Source: an uncultured Saprospiraceae bacterium
GTDB lineage: Bacteria > Bacteroidota > Bacteroidia > Chitinophagales > Saprospiraceae
Reading direction: 5' to 3'
DNA: 64,000 bases
Assembly (NCBI GenBank): GCA_938045585.1
Contig: CALIAU010000013.1
Span: 1-64,000, forward strand
Translations under genes and position numbers: made by a program
Notes under the pieces: model-generated
Seen by the model: only the letters and a program-made list of their open reading frames with translations
Told to the model about the DNA's origin: nothing
Database searches by the model: none
Part shown: positions 16,952 to 27,209 of the stretch, one piece after another
How the letters are laid out: each line of letters opens with the position of its first letter
How positions within the stretch are numbered: the first letter of the stretch is position 1

Positions 16952-17479
16952 TTAACTAAATATTTCTTTTTTCCTTAATTCTTTTCTCAAAAGGCCATAA
17001 GCACGGGACATATTATCTTCAACCGTTCTAACAGAAATCTCTAAATGGCCTGCTATTTCATCGTATGTATATCCTTGAAGCTTATTTAACTTGAAAATCT
17101 CCCTTGTTTTGGGCTTCAACACTTCTAAAGCCTCTACAATTTCAGTTCGGATAATATAGGGATCTAATTTCTCTGATTCGTCAGTTATTAGGTGACCAGT
17201 GTCCAAATTGTCAATATCAACATCACTTTGGTCTTTTTTCTTGCGAATAGCGTCAATCATTGTATTTCTCGCCATCGTGTAGAGATAACTTTTTATAGTG
17301 GGAGAATTTAGATCAATTTTGTCCTTTGAGTTCCATAATTTTACAAATACATCCTGTACCACCTCTTTAGCGTCTTCAGAGTTGCGAATCTTGCTATTCA
17401 CAAAATTGTAAAGTGGATTAAAATACTGTTTGAATAATGTTTCAACAGTATTGTTTGAATTGATGTTTTCTAGAGACAT
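16952..17479 (-). CDS. ECF RNA polymerase sigma factor, FecI/SigE type
   Basis: 175 residues. Region 2 is seen in LYNFVNSKIRNSEDAKEVVQDVFVKLW and SYLYTMARNTMIDAIRKKK (about 24-81). Region 4 is LKPKTREIFKLNKLQGYTYDEIAGHLEISVRTVEDNMSRA with its helix-turn-helix (about 117-158). It directs RNA polymerase to a small regulon and is paired with the FecR-like anti-sigma gene 43 bp downstream. An inverted repeat ATTGGTT/AACCAAT lies upstream, possibly an operator or autoregulated promoter. Length and motif order are typical. Confidence 0.92.
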   Translation of the reverse strand: MSLENINSNNTVETLFKQYFNPLYNFVNSKIRNSEDAKEVVQDVFVKLWNSKDKIDLNSPTIKSYLYTMARNTMIDAIRKKKDQSDVDIDNLDTGHLITDESEKLDPYIIRTEIVEALEVLKPKTREIFKLNKLQGYTYDEIAGHLEISVRTVEDNMSRAYGLLRKELRKKEIFS

Positions 17480-17526
17480 TGTACGTCTGAAACCTTAAAT
17501 TGAGCTTGATTATACAAGCATTTTCT

Positions 17527-17547
17527 ATTGGTTAATTTTAAACCAAT
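17527..17547. repeat. Inverted repeat ATTGGTT/AACCAAT upstream of the sigma gene
   Basis: ATTGGTT at about 17527-17533 is mirrored by AACCAAT at about 17541-17547 with a 7-base AT spacer. It sits in the 132-bp divergent gap between the ECF sigma gene and the NRDE-protein gene and may bind a regulator of either. Confidence 0.3.
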
Positions 17548-17611
17548 GTAAAGATACGAGCTTTTTGTAAATATACGCCCAAATTAACCACACATATAAT
17601 ACTTTGAAATC

Positions 17612-18319
17612 ATGTGTTTAGTAAGTTATAGTCCCACAGAGAATGGATTTCTGATATGTTCAAACAGAGACGAATCACCATTACGGTCACATTCACCAAT
17701 TGATAGCTTTAATACAAGCTCCGGAACCATACTCTGCCCAGTTGATACCAAGGGAGGATCTTGGTTAATTTGCGCAGATAATGGAAGCGCTATTTGCATT
17801 CTCAATGGAGCTTTTGAAAACCATCTTAGACGCAATGACTACAGAATGAGTAGAGGCCTGATGATGAAAGCGTTTTTTGAATACAAAAGCAAGAAGGAGT
17901 TTTTACATCAGTTTAACTTTGATAAAATTGAGCCATTTACGATGGTTATTAAAGATAGATTGGGACTCTATGAGTTTAGATGGGATGGAGCGTGTAAGCA
18001 TATTAAACATCTAAAATCTGATCAATTACATGTTTGGTCCTCATCCACTCTCTATACACCAGAGGTTCAAGAGCAAAGAGAGGCAGCATTTAGAAAGCAA
18101 TATAAATTAAATGTACCCACTGTGGAGTCGTTGATTAAGATACATCGAGATACAACCTTAGGTGATAAGGCAATTGACTTTGTTATGCAAAGAAGTGATC
18201 GGGTAGCAACAATTAGTATTAGCATTATTGAAAAAAAGGATGCAAGTTTCTTTTTGGAACATCATAACCTAAGAAGCGAAACCTCCGAAAAGCATGAATT
18301 AACACTAAGCATGAATTAA
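17612..18319 (+). CDS. NRDE-family protein (Tango2-like)
   Basis: 235 residues starting MCLVSY, with the family-defining NRDE motif at 18-21 (SNRDES) and the conserved stretches GGSWLICADNG and ILNGAFENHLRR. The Cys2 right after the initiator Met is typical of the family, which shares the Ntn-hydrolase-like fold; in eukaryotes TANGO2 is linked to lipid/haem metabolism and in bacteria the function is unknown. It is convergent with the membrane protein gene at 18316-19947 and overlaps it by 4 bp. Confidence 0.82.
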   Translation: MCLVSYSPTENGFLICSNRDESPLRSHSPIDSFNTSSGTILCPVDTKGGSWLICADNGSAICILNGAFENHLRRNDYRMSRGLMMKAFFEYKSKKEFLHQFNFDKIEPFTMVIKDRLGLYEFRWDGACKHIKHLKSDQLHVWSSSTLYTPEVQEQREAAFRKQYKLNVPTVESLIKIHRDTTLGDKAIDFVMQRSDRVATISISIIEKKDASFFLEHHNLRSETSEKHELTLSMN

Positions 18320-19947
18320 TATTCTAGGATTTTCCATTCACCTCCATGCGGATACAATAGCAAAGGTGTATCACTTAAATCCTTAAATGTTACCGTAAAG
18401 TACCAGCCTTTATTTTCAACAATAAAATTCTCTGTTTCGTAATCTGATAAACCTACGCCGTCTTTCCAGAACCAAGTCCCATTTTGACCTATAAATACCC
18501 GCACTCTATTTTCAGTTTCGAAATAGGCATTGATAATGTCTGAAGGATATTTGAAATTGTATTGTGCAACTGTTTTATACTCTACGTTTTCACACGCAGG
18601 TGCGTGCAAGAGATCCATTGATTCTTTGAAGCTCGTTGTATTTTCACCAAAATCTCTGTACATATACATCCCATTAAAGTTATCAGGAATTGCAAGAAAG
18701 TAGACGCGCTTTCCTTCCGCACGCTCACAAGGGAAGTTCTCTAACATTGCCTTACAACCATCGCCTGCATATTTTGCATTTGTAATCATGGCACTGAGTA
18801 TTACAGTATTAATCAAAAGATAAATTCCCAGTGTAGTATAGCGAGGAACAAATTTTAGCATGCTTATTAGGCTTACTATTGCAATGCAAAAAAATGGCAT
18901 AGCAAAGTAGCTATATCTATCATTCTCATGCTGAATAACATACATGAAATAAAGATTTACGATAGGAAAGATCCCCATAAAGAACATGGTCAAACTGGTA
19001 GAAGATATTTGCAGGTATCCTGACAAACTTTTGAAATGTTTAATGACATAGCCAACAATACCGATTAGTACCAGTATGGAAGGAATGTAGATCTTAGGAT
19101 TTCCTAAGAGATTATAGGCAAACTCCTTTATCTCAAATGGAAAGTAGTGTAGTAAAAAAAGATGCTTTGCAAAGTGCTTTAAACCATTTCCAAAAATTAA
19201 GTCAAGGCTATAGTTTAAATGTTTCTCTTCACCATAATGTCCAACCCAAGCACCAAGTGTCAGCTTATTTAATAAGAAGTAAAGAATAACAAATACCAAC
19301 TGAACCAGAAAAACATGTATAATTTTTTTCTGTAAATTTCCTTCTGGATTTCTATAGTGATCAGTAAGAATAAACAGAAGAAAAATAAAGGGTGTCGCTA
19401 GATTAATTTCTAAGACAAATAGGGTGCAAAAAAACAAAGCATGACAGATCAGTAAATCACGTCGGTTTGTATTTTCTAAATACCGTATTAGGTATAGAAA
19501 GGCTGTCAAACACATGCCTACGGACATAATATAATGAAAACAAGCCTTCCATGTTAGGGTTTCCACTTGATAGGGTGAAAGAATGAAAAGTAATGCAATA
19601 AAAATTCCCCCTAAGGATATCTCAAGATCCCATCGTTTAAACCAGCGTTCTGAAACAAGATATAAGAGAAAGCCATTGACCCCATGAAATAATGCAAAAA
19701 TAAAGTACCAAGCAAAATGACTGACGCCTACCAGTTTAAATATGGTATAATTAATGAAGTGAAAAAATTGGTGATGCCCTATATAACCAAAACAATTGAG
19801 CACATCGCTGTAGGACCCATCTCTGTATTTATATAACCAGCCCAGAAAGTCTGTAACAATGCCAGCATTTCGTGCAGGGTAATACGCCAGCAAAGAGATG
19901 AAGCAGAATGCAAAAAGCAGGAAATATTTATTTTTTAATAGGGTCAA
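18316..19947 (-). CDS. Polytopic membrane protein, glycosyltransferase-C-like
   Basis: 543 residues with about ten to eleven hydrophobic segments up to residue 385 and a soluble C-terminal domain of about 150 residues. The layout (first span, then a loop with acidic and aromatic residues, many spans, soluble tail) resembles GT-C glycosyltransferases and related O-mannosyltransferase-like proteins of Bacteroidota. I do not see a firmly diagnostic motif, so the reaction is not assigned. It stands alone and is convergent with the NRDE gene. Confidence 0.6.
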   Translation of the reverse strand: MTLLKNKYFLLFAFCFISLLAYYPARNAGIVTDFLGWLYKYRDGSYSDVLNCFGYIGHHQFFHFINYTIFKLVGVSHFAWYFIFALFHGVNGFLLYLVSERWFKRWDLEISLGGIFIALLFILSPYQVETLTWKACFHYIMSVGMCLTAFLYLIRYLENTNRRDLLICHALFFCTLFVLEINLATPFIFLLFILTDHYRNPEGNLQKKIIHVFLVQLVFVILYFLLNKLTLGAWVGHYGEEKHLNYSLDLIFGNGLKHFAKHLFLLHYFPFEIKEFAYNLLGNPKIYIPSILVLIGIVGYVIKHFKSLSGYLQISSTSLTMFFMGIFPIVNLYFMYVIQHENDRYSYFAMPFFCIAIVSLISMLKFVPRYTTLGIYLLINTVILSAMITNAKYAGDGCKAMLENFPCERAEGKRVYFLAIPDNFNGMYMYRDFGENTTSFKESMDLLHAPACENVEYKTVAQYNFKYPSDIINAYFETENRVRVFIGQNGTWFWKDGVGLSDYETENFIVENKGWYFTVTFKDLSDTPLLLYPHGGEWKILEY

Positions 19948-20093
19948 ATGATGGTGACTACTTTTACATCGCCAATATACTCAACTATGCTTGAATTCAT
20001 AACTGCCGCATATGCTAAAATCTATATAGGACAAAAAAGAGCTGTGGTCTTATTGTTTCGGAGGGTATAAAGTCTTAGTAAGACCTAAAAGAA

Positions 20094-20121
20094 AGGGCCG
20101 AATTGTAATCAATTCAGCCCT
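20094..20121 (-). terminator. Terminator of the 2027-residue propeller/spondin gene
   Basis: On the reverse strand GGGCTGAATTG pairs with CAATTCGGCCC (11 bp, one U-G pair), flanked by one more A-T pair, around a 4-base loop, followed by TTTCTTTT. It lies 43 bp after the gene's stop codon. Confidence 0.75.
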
Positions 20122-20164
20122 CCTCTTTACCTAACTTATAGAGTTAGTCAATCAAAATTATGTC

Positions 20165-23100
20165 TTAATTCTGAATGATAAATTTCTGTGTAAGCGAACC
20201 ATTTCTCAAATTTACTTTCATTAGATAGATTCCAGAATTCAAGTTCAAGTTGTCCATTTGAATTGTATTAATTCCAGGCTCACCATTTCTTATAATGCTT
20301 GTACCATTTGTTACTACAGCGCCATTTACACCAATAATTGAAAGTGTAAAATCAGACCTTTCCTCTAACTGGAACTGTACAGTAAGATTGTTTCCATTTG
20401 ATGGGTTCGGAAATAATTCAAATCCAAAGTTGTCATCTGAAAGCAAGTTATTTGATGTGGAAGAAATCACATTCCTTTCACCAACAGATACTATGCCTTG
20501 GATGTTATTCATCGGTAATGCACCTGTAAATTCCTGAACAAGAGTCAACTCCGCACCATTGATTTCAAATACACCAATTGTTCCTCCCAAACCATACGCT
20601 TGGTAAAGGTATTTTCCATCGTCTGAGATCCAAAGGTCTATCCAACCCTGTGTCGTTCCAAAAGCAGCTGCCGGATCAGTTGTGTTACCTGTAGCTCCAA
20701 TACCCTGAGCTGCAGTTTGATCTAATAATTCAATCTGTCCATCGTTAAAACTATAGGATGCAAGTCCAGCTTCAATTGCATTGGATACAAAGAATGTATT
20801 CTCATCAGAGAAGTCTAACCAACAAGCAGTTCTTCCTGTGTTGTTTTCACCTGAAGCCACATCTAAGTTGATTGGTACTAAGCTTCCGTCTGTAGCTATC
20901 TGCCAAGTGGAAACGGATCCATCCTGTAGTCCTGGGAACACTGGAGGAGTACCATCTGGTCTAAATTCTCTAGCTTCAGTAACTACTACATAGTTGTTAC
21001 CTACGATCTGGAAACCAATAGCAGATGGTAGGTTTCTTCCTTCTGTATTATCTCTAAGCGTAGAAGTAGCTCCGGCTAATTGGTTTTCACTTAGGGTACC
21101 ATCAGCATTTACACCATATACAACGATTTCATCTTCACTTCCACTTGCTAAGGCTGAAGAACCTGAATTTATAGAAGCGACCACTAAAAAGTTTCCGTCA
21201 GGAGAAATCTGAACCGCTGAAGGTCTGTTTGCAAGATCTCTTTTTGAATCTGCAATAGGATCTAGGCTACCATCATCTAGCAACCAATATCCTGTGATAC
21301 TTCCCTGCTGTGCTGGTTCTCCCTGTGTTAAAAACTCTTCTCTTGTAATATTACTTACATAAACTAAACCTGATACGCCAGCTAGATCGCTAGGAATGTA
21401 TGCGATACTATTTGGACCAATATCTATTGTAGATTCTGTATCCGCTACACTCAATGAATAATCATCATTCACTGCCATAGATGTTACTGTATTACTTCCT
21501 GCATTCACTGCTAGTACAAATCTGTTATCTAGAGTCTTAGTAATTGCATATGCTGAAATAAGTGGATCCAAACCTTCACCTCCATCAAAATCTCCACCAT
21601 TTCCACCAGTAGGATACGATCCAATTTGTGTCAATGTACCATCAGCTGCTTGTGCAAAACCAATAATTGAGTTAGGTCCTTGAACGACTCCGTCCACTTG
21701 GCCTTCTCCATTCGTCATAGCATAGACTGCTCCAACAGGTGTTACATCACATGCTTCTCTTTGTACATACACACTATTTGATAAATCAAAACAACCTCTC
21801 AAATCTTGTAAATTATTACCAGCAGTTAATCCTGTAAGTCCGTCTTCATACGATAAGTGCCAGATAAAGCATATCCCAGCACCTGCTTCATCAAAGTCAG
21901 GACCTGAAATATCTCCAGGTAAGCCAAGAATAACTCCTCTATCATCCGTTACTACCCATTGGTTATTGCTACCAAAATTATTATTAACCGTTAAAGCACC
22001 AGCAGTAATATTATCTGCAACGCCATCGACGCAGAATCTAAATGGACCACCTTCAAGTGTACCACCATCTACAATACAGTTACTTGCATTATCAATTCTC
22101 TCAAATCTCCAAAGGCCGATACTTGCAATTCTTCCGTCCACAGAAAGAGGGCCATCTGTAATTTCAAAAATACCTTCTCTTGGATCTGTATTCTGATTTT
22201 CTGAATCAAATGTTTCTCCGCTATCTGATCCTGTATCATATGGTATAAACTGAACAACAGCACTTTCTATAAATTCGCCATTCTCCATCATATTGAAGTC
22301 TCTCAATGCAACAATCCAATCTGGACTAGGTGCAATCATAGAAGTTAAACTTACATAAGGATGTGAAGCGGAAATTTCAAAAGTAGTTGAGATTGTATCT
22401 GGAGAAGGTCTTACTCTAGTATCACTTTCGATATAGAATTGTCCCGCACCTGAATTAATAATTGCTGCTAATTCAGAATCCAATGGATCTCTAGAACCTG
22501 TTTGTGAAATATTTACTAAACCCTGACTTGCAAGATCTCCATCATTAAACAATCTTACAGAAGCATCATGGGTCAATCCTGCCACAGGAGAGAATCTTGG
22601 ATCTTCTGGAAAATCAGTAGGGTGCGTCACGGCACTCCACGCTGCATCAAACGTTACCTTATATCTTGCTGTAGCGACATCATCCGATTGTGACATTCCA
22701 ACAGATACTATACCTTGAATATTGTTAGTAGGTAGGGTTCCATTTATTTCTTCAATAAGTGTCAATTCTGCACCGTCGATTGCAAATACTCCAATCGTTC
22801 CAGAAAGTCCATAAGCCTGATAAAGATAATTACCATCATCAGAGATCCAAAGGTCTATCCAACCCTGTGTAGTTGCAAAGGCATCTGCAGGATCAGTTGT
22901 ATTACCTGTAGCTCCAATACCCTGAGCCGCAGTTTGATCTAGCAGTTCAATCTGTCCATCATTAAAACTATAGGAAGCAAGTCCAGCCTCAATTGCATTG
23001 GATACAAAGAATGTATTTTCATCAGAGAAATCTAACCAGCATGCAGTTCTTCCTGTGTTGTTTTCACCTGAAGCAACATCTAAGTTGATTGGTTCCAAGC

Positions 23101-26100
23101 TTCCGTCTGTAGCTATTTGCCATGTGGAAACAGATCCATCCTGTAGTCCTGGGAATACTGGAGGAGTACCATCTGGTCTAAATTCTCTTGCTTCTGTAAC
23201 TACTACATAATTGTTACCAACAATCTGGAAACCAATAGCAGAAGGTAGATTCCTTCCCTCAGCATTATCTCTAAGTGTTGAAGTTGCTCCAGACAATTGG
23301 TTTTCACTTAGGGTACCATCGGAATTCACTCCATATACAACGATCTCATCTTCACTTCCACTTGCTAATGCTGAAGAACCTGAATTAATAGATGCCACCA
23401 CAACAAAATCACCATCTGGAGAAATCTGAATTGCGGAAGGTCTGTTAGCAAGATCTCTTTTAGAATCTGCAATTGGCTCTAGGCTACCATCATCTAACAA
23501 CCAATATCCTGTGATACTTCCTTGCTGTGCAGGTTCGCCCTGTGTTAAGAATTCTTCTCTTGTAATATTACTTACATATACGAGCCCATTTACTCCAAAT
23601 CTTCTTGAAGGCACATAGGCTATACTATTAGGACCTACATCGATCGTAGATTCTGTATCAACAACACTTAATGAATAATCATCATTGACTGCCATTGAAG
23701 TAATTGTATTACTTCCTGCGTTTACAGCAAGTACATATTTATTATCTAAGGTCTTAGTGATTGCATATGCTGAGATAAGTGGGTCTAATCCTTCACCGCC
23801 ATCAAAATCACCACCATTTCCACCTGTAGGGAAAGATCCGATCTGTGTCAAAGTTCCATCTTCTGCCTGTGCAAATCCAACTATTGAATTAGGACCTTGA
23901 ACCACACCAGGTATTTGGCCTTCTCCATTTGTCATAGCATACACTGCTCCTACTGCTGTAGTAGGGGAGCATTCTTCTCTATTTACATATACACTGTTAG
24001 AAAAATCAAAGCATCCTTCCAAATCAGCAATATTATTTCCAGCTATAAGTCCAGTAAGTCCATCCTCATAAGATAAATGTCTGATAAAGCAAACACCTAC
24101 GCCTGCTTGGTCAAACTCAGGTCCTGTGATATTTCCAGGTAAACCAAGAATTACACCTGTATCATCTGTTACTACCCACTGAGCATTTGTTCCTGAAGCA
24201 TTTTCCACAGTTAAGGCACCAGCTTGGATATTATCTGGAATACCGTCTACGCAGAAGTTAAATGGTCCACCTACAAGGCTTCCACCTTCAAGTGCACAGT
24301 TACTTGCATCATCTATTCTTTCAAATTTCCATAAACCGATACTGGCTATTCTTCCACCTACAGAAAGAGGCCCATCCGTAATTTCAAAAATGCCTTCTCT
24401 TGGATCTGTATTTTGATTGTCAGATGTAAACGTTTCACCACTGTCTGAGCCCGTGTCATACGGGATAAATTGTGCTACGGCACTTTCTACAAATTCTCCA
24501 TTCTGAAATAGATTATAGTCTCTGAGAGCAACAATCCAATCTGGACTAGGTGCAATCATGGAAGTTAAACTTACATAAGGATGTGTTTCTGATATTTCAA
24601 ACGTAGTGGAAATTGTATCCGGTGAGGGTCTTACTCTAGTATCACTTTCGATATAGAATTGTCCTGCACCCGAGTTAATCAGGCTTGCTAATTCAGAATC
24701 TAATGGATCTCTTGAACCCGTTTGTGAAATATTAACTAAACCTTCACTTGCGATGTCACCTTCATTAAATAGTCTAATGGAAGAATTATGAGTTAATCCC
24801 GCCACAGGAGAAAACCTTGGGTCATCAGGGAAATCAGTTGGATGAGTCACCGCATCCCATGCTGCATCAAATGTCACTCTATATCTTGCAGTTGCTACAT
24901 CTTCTGATTGTAAGGTGCCTACTGATACGATACCTTGAATATTATTTTCTGGTAGGTCACCAGTTATTTCTTCTATTAGGCTAAGTTCCGTTCCATTGAT
25001 TTCATATACACCAATAGTCCCTCCTAATCCATAAGCTTGGTATAAATACCTACCATCATCAGAGATCCAAAGATCTATCCAACCCTGTGTGGTAGCGAAG
25101 GCTGCTGCTGGATCAGTTGTATTACCTGTTGCTCCAACTCCTTGCGCGGCTGTTTGGTCTAGTAACTCTACCATACCATTCTCAAAACTAAATGATGCAA
25201 GCCCTGCTTCAATTGCATTCGACACGAAAAAAGTGTTTTTATCTGAAAAATCTAACCAACATGCTGTTCTTCCAGTATTGTTCTCTCCTGTTGCTACATC
25301 TAGATCAATTGGTGTTAATTGACCATCTGTCCCAATTTGCCAAGTAGATACAGATCCGTCTTGTAATCCTGGGAATACAGGAGGCGTTCCATCTGGTCTA
25401 AATTCTCTTGCTTCTGTAACAACTACATAATTGTTTTCAACAATCTGGAAACCAATAGCAGATGGTAGGTTTCTTCCTTCTGCGTTATCTCTGAGTGTGG
25501 AAGTCGCTCCATCTAATTGGTTTTCACTAAGTGTACCATCAGCATTTACACGATATACAACAAGCTCATCTTCACTTCCACTTGCTAATGCTGAAGAACC
25601 AGAGTTAATAGAGGCCACCACAACAAAATCACCATCTGGGGAAATCTGAATTGCGGAAGGTCTGTTAGCAAGGTCTCTTTTTGAATCTGCAATAGGCTCT
25701 AGGCTACCATCATCTAGCAACCAATATCCAGTGATACTTCCTTGCTGTGCAGGTTCACCCTGCGTTAAGAATTCTTCTCTTGTAATATTACTTACGTATA
25801 CGAGCCCGTTTATTCCAAGCCTTCTTGAAGGTACATAAGCGATACTATTAGGACCAACATCAATCGTAGTTTCTGTATCAACAGCAGTTAATGAATAGTC
25901 ATTATTGACTGCCATTGAAGTAATTGTATTACTTCCAGCATTTACAGCGAGTACATACTTATTGTCTAGTGTTTTTGTTATTGCGTAGGCTGAAATGAGA
26001 GGATCTAGTCCTTCACCGCCATCAAAATCACCACCATTTCCACCTGTTAGGTATGAACCGATTCTACTGAGTGTGCCATCATCGCTTTGTGCATAGGCAA

Positions 26101-26248
26101 TAATTGAATTAGGACCTTGCACATTACCAGTTACTTGGCCTTCTCCATTGGTCATGGCATATACTGCGCCAACGGGCGCTTGAGAAGAGACGTTATATGA
26201 AATCCCTACTATAAGGAATAGCATAATTAGAAGTTTATATTTAAACAT
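20165..26248 (-). CDS. Giant exported protein: propeller-spondin-propeller-spondin-propeller, T9SS sorting domain
   Basis: 2027 residues. A signal peptide (about 1-23) is followed by three near-identical seven-bladed-propeller-like modules of lactonase type, starting with GAVYAMTNGEGQ at about residues 27, 768 and 1507. The first two are each followed by a spondin-N domain (YRVTFDAAWDAVTHPTDFP, from about 453 and 1193) and a short cysteine-containing domain (CFIRHLSYEDGLTG). The end (LFPNPSNGNNLTVQF ... GIYLMKVNLRNG) is a type IX sorting domain. Spondin-N domains bind glycans or matrix in animals and occur in bacterial surface proteins, so adhesion or matrix assembly is likely. The gene is alone, with a strong terminator. 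Confidence 0.85.
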   Translation of the reverse strand: MFKYKLLIMLFLIVGISYNVSSQAPVGAVYAMTNGEGQVTGNVQGPNSIIAYAQSDDGTLSRIGSYLTGGNGGDFDGGEGLDPLISAYAITKTLDNKYVLAVNAGSNTITSMAVNNDYSLTAVDTETTIDVGPNSIAYVPSRRLGINGLVYVSNITREEFLTQGEPAQQGSITGYWLLDDGSLEPIADSKRDLANRPSAIQISPDGDFVVVASINSGSSALASGSEDELVVYRVNADGTLSENQLDGATSTLRDNAEGRNLPSAIGFQIVENNYVVVTEAREFRPDGTPPVFPGLQDGSVSTWQIGTDGQLTPIDLDVATGENNTGRTACWLDFSDKNTFFVSNAIEAGLASFSFENGMVELLDQTAAQGVGATGNTTDPAAAFATTQGWIDLWISDDGRYLYQAYGLGGTIGVYEINGTELSLIEEITGDLPENNIQGIVSVGTLQSEDVATARYRVTFDAAWDAVTHPTDFPDDPRFSPVAGLTHNSSIRLFNEGDIASEGLVNISQTGSRDPLDSELASLINSGAGQFYIESDTRVRPSPDTISTTFEISETHPYVSLTSMIAPSPDWIVALRDYNLFQNGEFVESAVAQFIPYDTGSDSGETFTSDNQNTDPREGIFEITDGPLSVGGRIASIGLWKFERIDDASNCALEGGSLVGGPFNFCVDGIPDNIQAGALTVENASGTNAQWVVTDDTGVILGLPGNITGPEFDQAGVGVCFIRHLSYEDGLTGLIAGNNIADLEGCFDFSNSVYVNREECSPTTAVGAVYAMTNGEGQIPGVVQGPNSIVGFAQAEDGTLTQIGSFPTGGNGGDFDGGEGLDPLISAYAITKTLDNKYVLAVNAGSNTITSMAVNDDYSLSVVDTESTIDVGPNSIAYVPSRRFGVNGLVYVSNITREEFLTQGEPAQQGSITGYWLLDDGSLEPIADSKRDLANRPSAIQISPDGDFVVVASINSGSSALASGSEDEIVVYGVNSDGTLSENQLSGATSTLRDNAEGRNLPSAIGFQIVGNNYVVVTEAREFRPDGTPPVFPGLQDGSVSTWQIATDGSLEPINLDVASGENNTGRTACWLDFSDENTFFVSNAIEAGLASYSFNDGQIELLDQTAAQGIGATGNTTDPADAFATTQGWIDLWISDDGNYLYQAYGLSGTIGVFAIDGAELTLIEEINGTLPTNNIQGIVSVGMSQSDDVATARYKVTFDAAWSAVTHPTDFPEDPRFSPVAGLTHDASVRLFNDGDLASQGLVNISQTGSRDPLDSELAAIINSGAGQFYIESDTRVRPSPDTISTTFEISASHPYVSLTSMIAPSPDWIVALRDFNMMENGEFIESAVVQFIPYDTGSDSGETFDSENQNTDPREGIFEITDGPLSVDGRIASIGLWRFERIDNASNCIVDGGTLEGGPFRFCVDGVADNITAGALTVNNNFGSNNQWVVTDDRGVILGLPGDISGPDFDEAGAGICFIWHLSYEDGLTGLTAGNNLQDLRGCFDLSNSVYVQREACDVTPVGAVYAMTNGEGQVDGVVQGPNSIIGFAQAADGTLTQIGSYPTGGNGGDFDGGEGLDPLISAYAITKTLDNRFVLAVNAGSNTVTSMAVNDDYSLSVADTESTIDIGPNSIAYIPSDLAGVSGLVYVSNITREEFLTQGEPAQQGSITGYWLLDDGSLDPIADSKRDLANRPSAVQISPDGNFLVVASINSGSSALASGSEDEIVVYGVNADGTLSENQLAGATSTLRDNTEGRNLPSAIGFQIVGNNYVVVTEAREFRPDGTPPVFPGLQDGSVSTWQIATDGSLVPINLDVASGENNTGRTACWLDFSDENTFFVSNAIEAGLASYSFNDGQIELLDQTAAQGIGATGNTTDPAAAFGTTQGWIDLWISDDGKYLYQAYGLGGTIGVFEINGAELTLVQEFTGALPMNNIQGIVSVGERNVISSTSNNLLSDDNFGFELFPNPSNGNNLTVQFQLEERSDFTLSIIGVNGAVVTNGTSIIRNGEPGINTIQMDNLNLNSGIYLMKVNLRNGSLTQKFIIQN
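20480..21736. repeat. Internal repeat unit 3 (propeller only)
   Basis: The third copy holds only the propeller part. It ends where the spondin-N domain would start and is replaced by the linker and the T9SS sorting domain. It is closest to unit 2 by eye (shared GATSTLRDN, NDGQIELLDQTAAQGIGATG and similar runs). Confidence 0.7.
21737..23959. repeat. Internal repeat unit 2 of the propeller/spondin gene
   Basis: Second unit of about 2.2 kb with the same domain order as unit 1. Offsets between matching landmarks are about 2220 bp throughout, so the units are in register without large insertions. Confidence 0.75.
23960..26180. repeat. Internal repeat unit 1 of the propeller/spondin gene
   Basis: First of the units (about 2.2 kb): propeller, spondin-N and cysteine domain. 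Whole stretches are nearly the same at DNA level as unit 2, for example the text around 25500-25760 against 23280-23540. Boundaries are by eye from the recurring GAVYAMTNGEGQ codons. Confidence 0.75.
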
Positions 26249-27209
26249 TATAATTTTTTTTTGACGTTAAGAAAATATAGGAATTAGGTTTTAGGATTGT
26301 TTCCGTATATCTCGATAACAAAAGAGTGCGTGCAAATAAAAATTTTGTTGAGTTTGCATTTGACTTTGAATTAAGATTTAAGAAACAATTGTCGAAAACG
26401 AGTAACTCAGTAATTTGAATTAGAGAATTGTAGAGGATGTAGTACTTGTTTAGAAGTAAAGAGCTGATCAGACCTCTATACTCTTTGCGAGCTTGTTTTG
26501 AATCGCTTAAGCTGGTACTTGAAAAAGAAATTTTAAATTGATTCATTTCGATTTTATTAATCCTTACAAAATTTTCAATTAATTTTAAATTGAACTATTG
26601 CGTTTGACATGAACCAAATGTAGAATAGAAATGGAGGTAGTAAATAATCGATTTTTCCCTTCCGATAGACAATTTTTCCCTAATCAAATTTTTCTTTTTT
26701 TTGACACTCCTTATAGTGTCATTAAAAATTTGAATTTTTTATTTGAAAATATTCTTGACATGTTTTTTAAAAAATTCAATGCAAAATATTTCTTAGAAAA
26801 ACAGAAAAAAAATATTGTAAGTTCCTCAGGCAACCATTTGAAAATAATAGTATAGTAAAGGGTGTAAAGGCAATGGTTTAGGTGCTTTCAGCGCTATGTC
26901 TTCTTTGAAAAACGCCCAAACATTTTTTAAATAGAATTAGAAAAAGTTCGATTCTCAATATCTATTAGATATGCATTTTTTGGCAACTAGCGTTCACTGA
27001 AAGATGTTTAAATGCACAGATCAAAATTAACTTTGATCAAGATTTGAGCCAGAAGACATAGTGCTTCTTTATTCGCAAATGAATTTAGATAAATACTGAA
27101 AACGAAAGAAGGATTAGCATCAGGATCTTAATGTATCACGAAAAAATTGTTTGTGAATTTTTGAATGTGATTACAAGTGTTGAAGAGTAGAACAATCGAA
27201 ATATTTATT
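26249..27209. other. Gene-poor AT-rich gap of about 960 bp
   Basis: Two short frames (26241-26546 reverse, 26631-26855 forward) are dominated by Phe, Asn, Lys, Leu and Ile and look like chance openings in AT-rich DNA. Small inverted repeats are present, for example GATCAAA/TTTGATC near 27020 and ATATCT/AGATAT near 26960. I see no RNA gene or clear promoter motif. It may contain the promoter of the 6-kb propeller gene. Confidence 0.5.

Noticed and set aside
20165-26248. Three separate lactonase genes
   Set aside because: One continuous frame of 2027 codons with a single signal peptide and one sorting domain covers all copies.
26241-26546. Reverse-strand frame of 101 codons before the propeller gene
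   Set aside because: Composition (Asn, Leu, Phe, Ser, Lys) fits chance opening in AT-rich DNA, and it overlaps the start of the propeller gene.
26631-26855. Forward frame of 74 codons in the gap
   Set aside because: Extremely Phe/Asn/Lys-rich with no recognisable pattern; likely chance.
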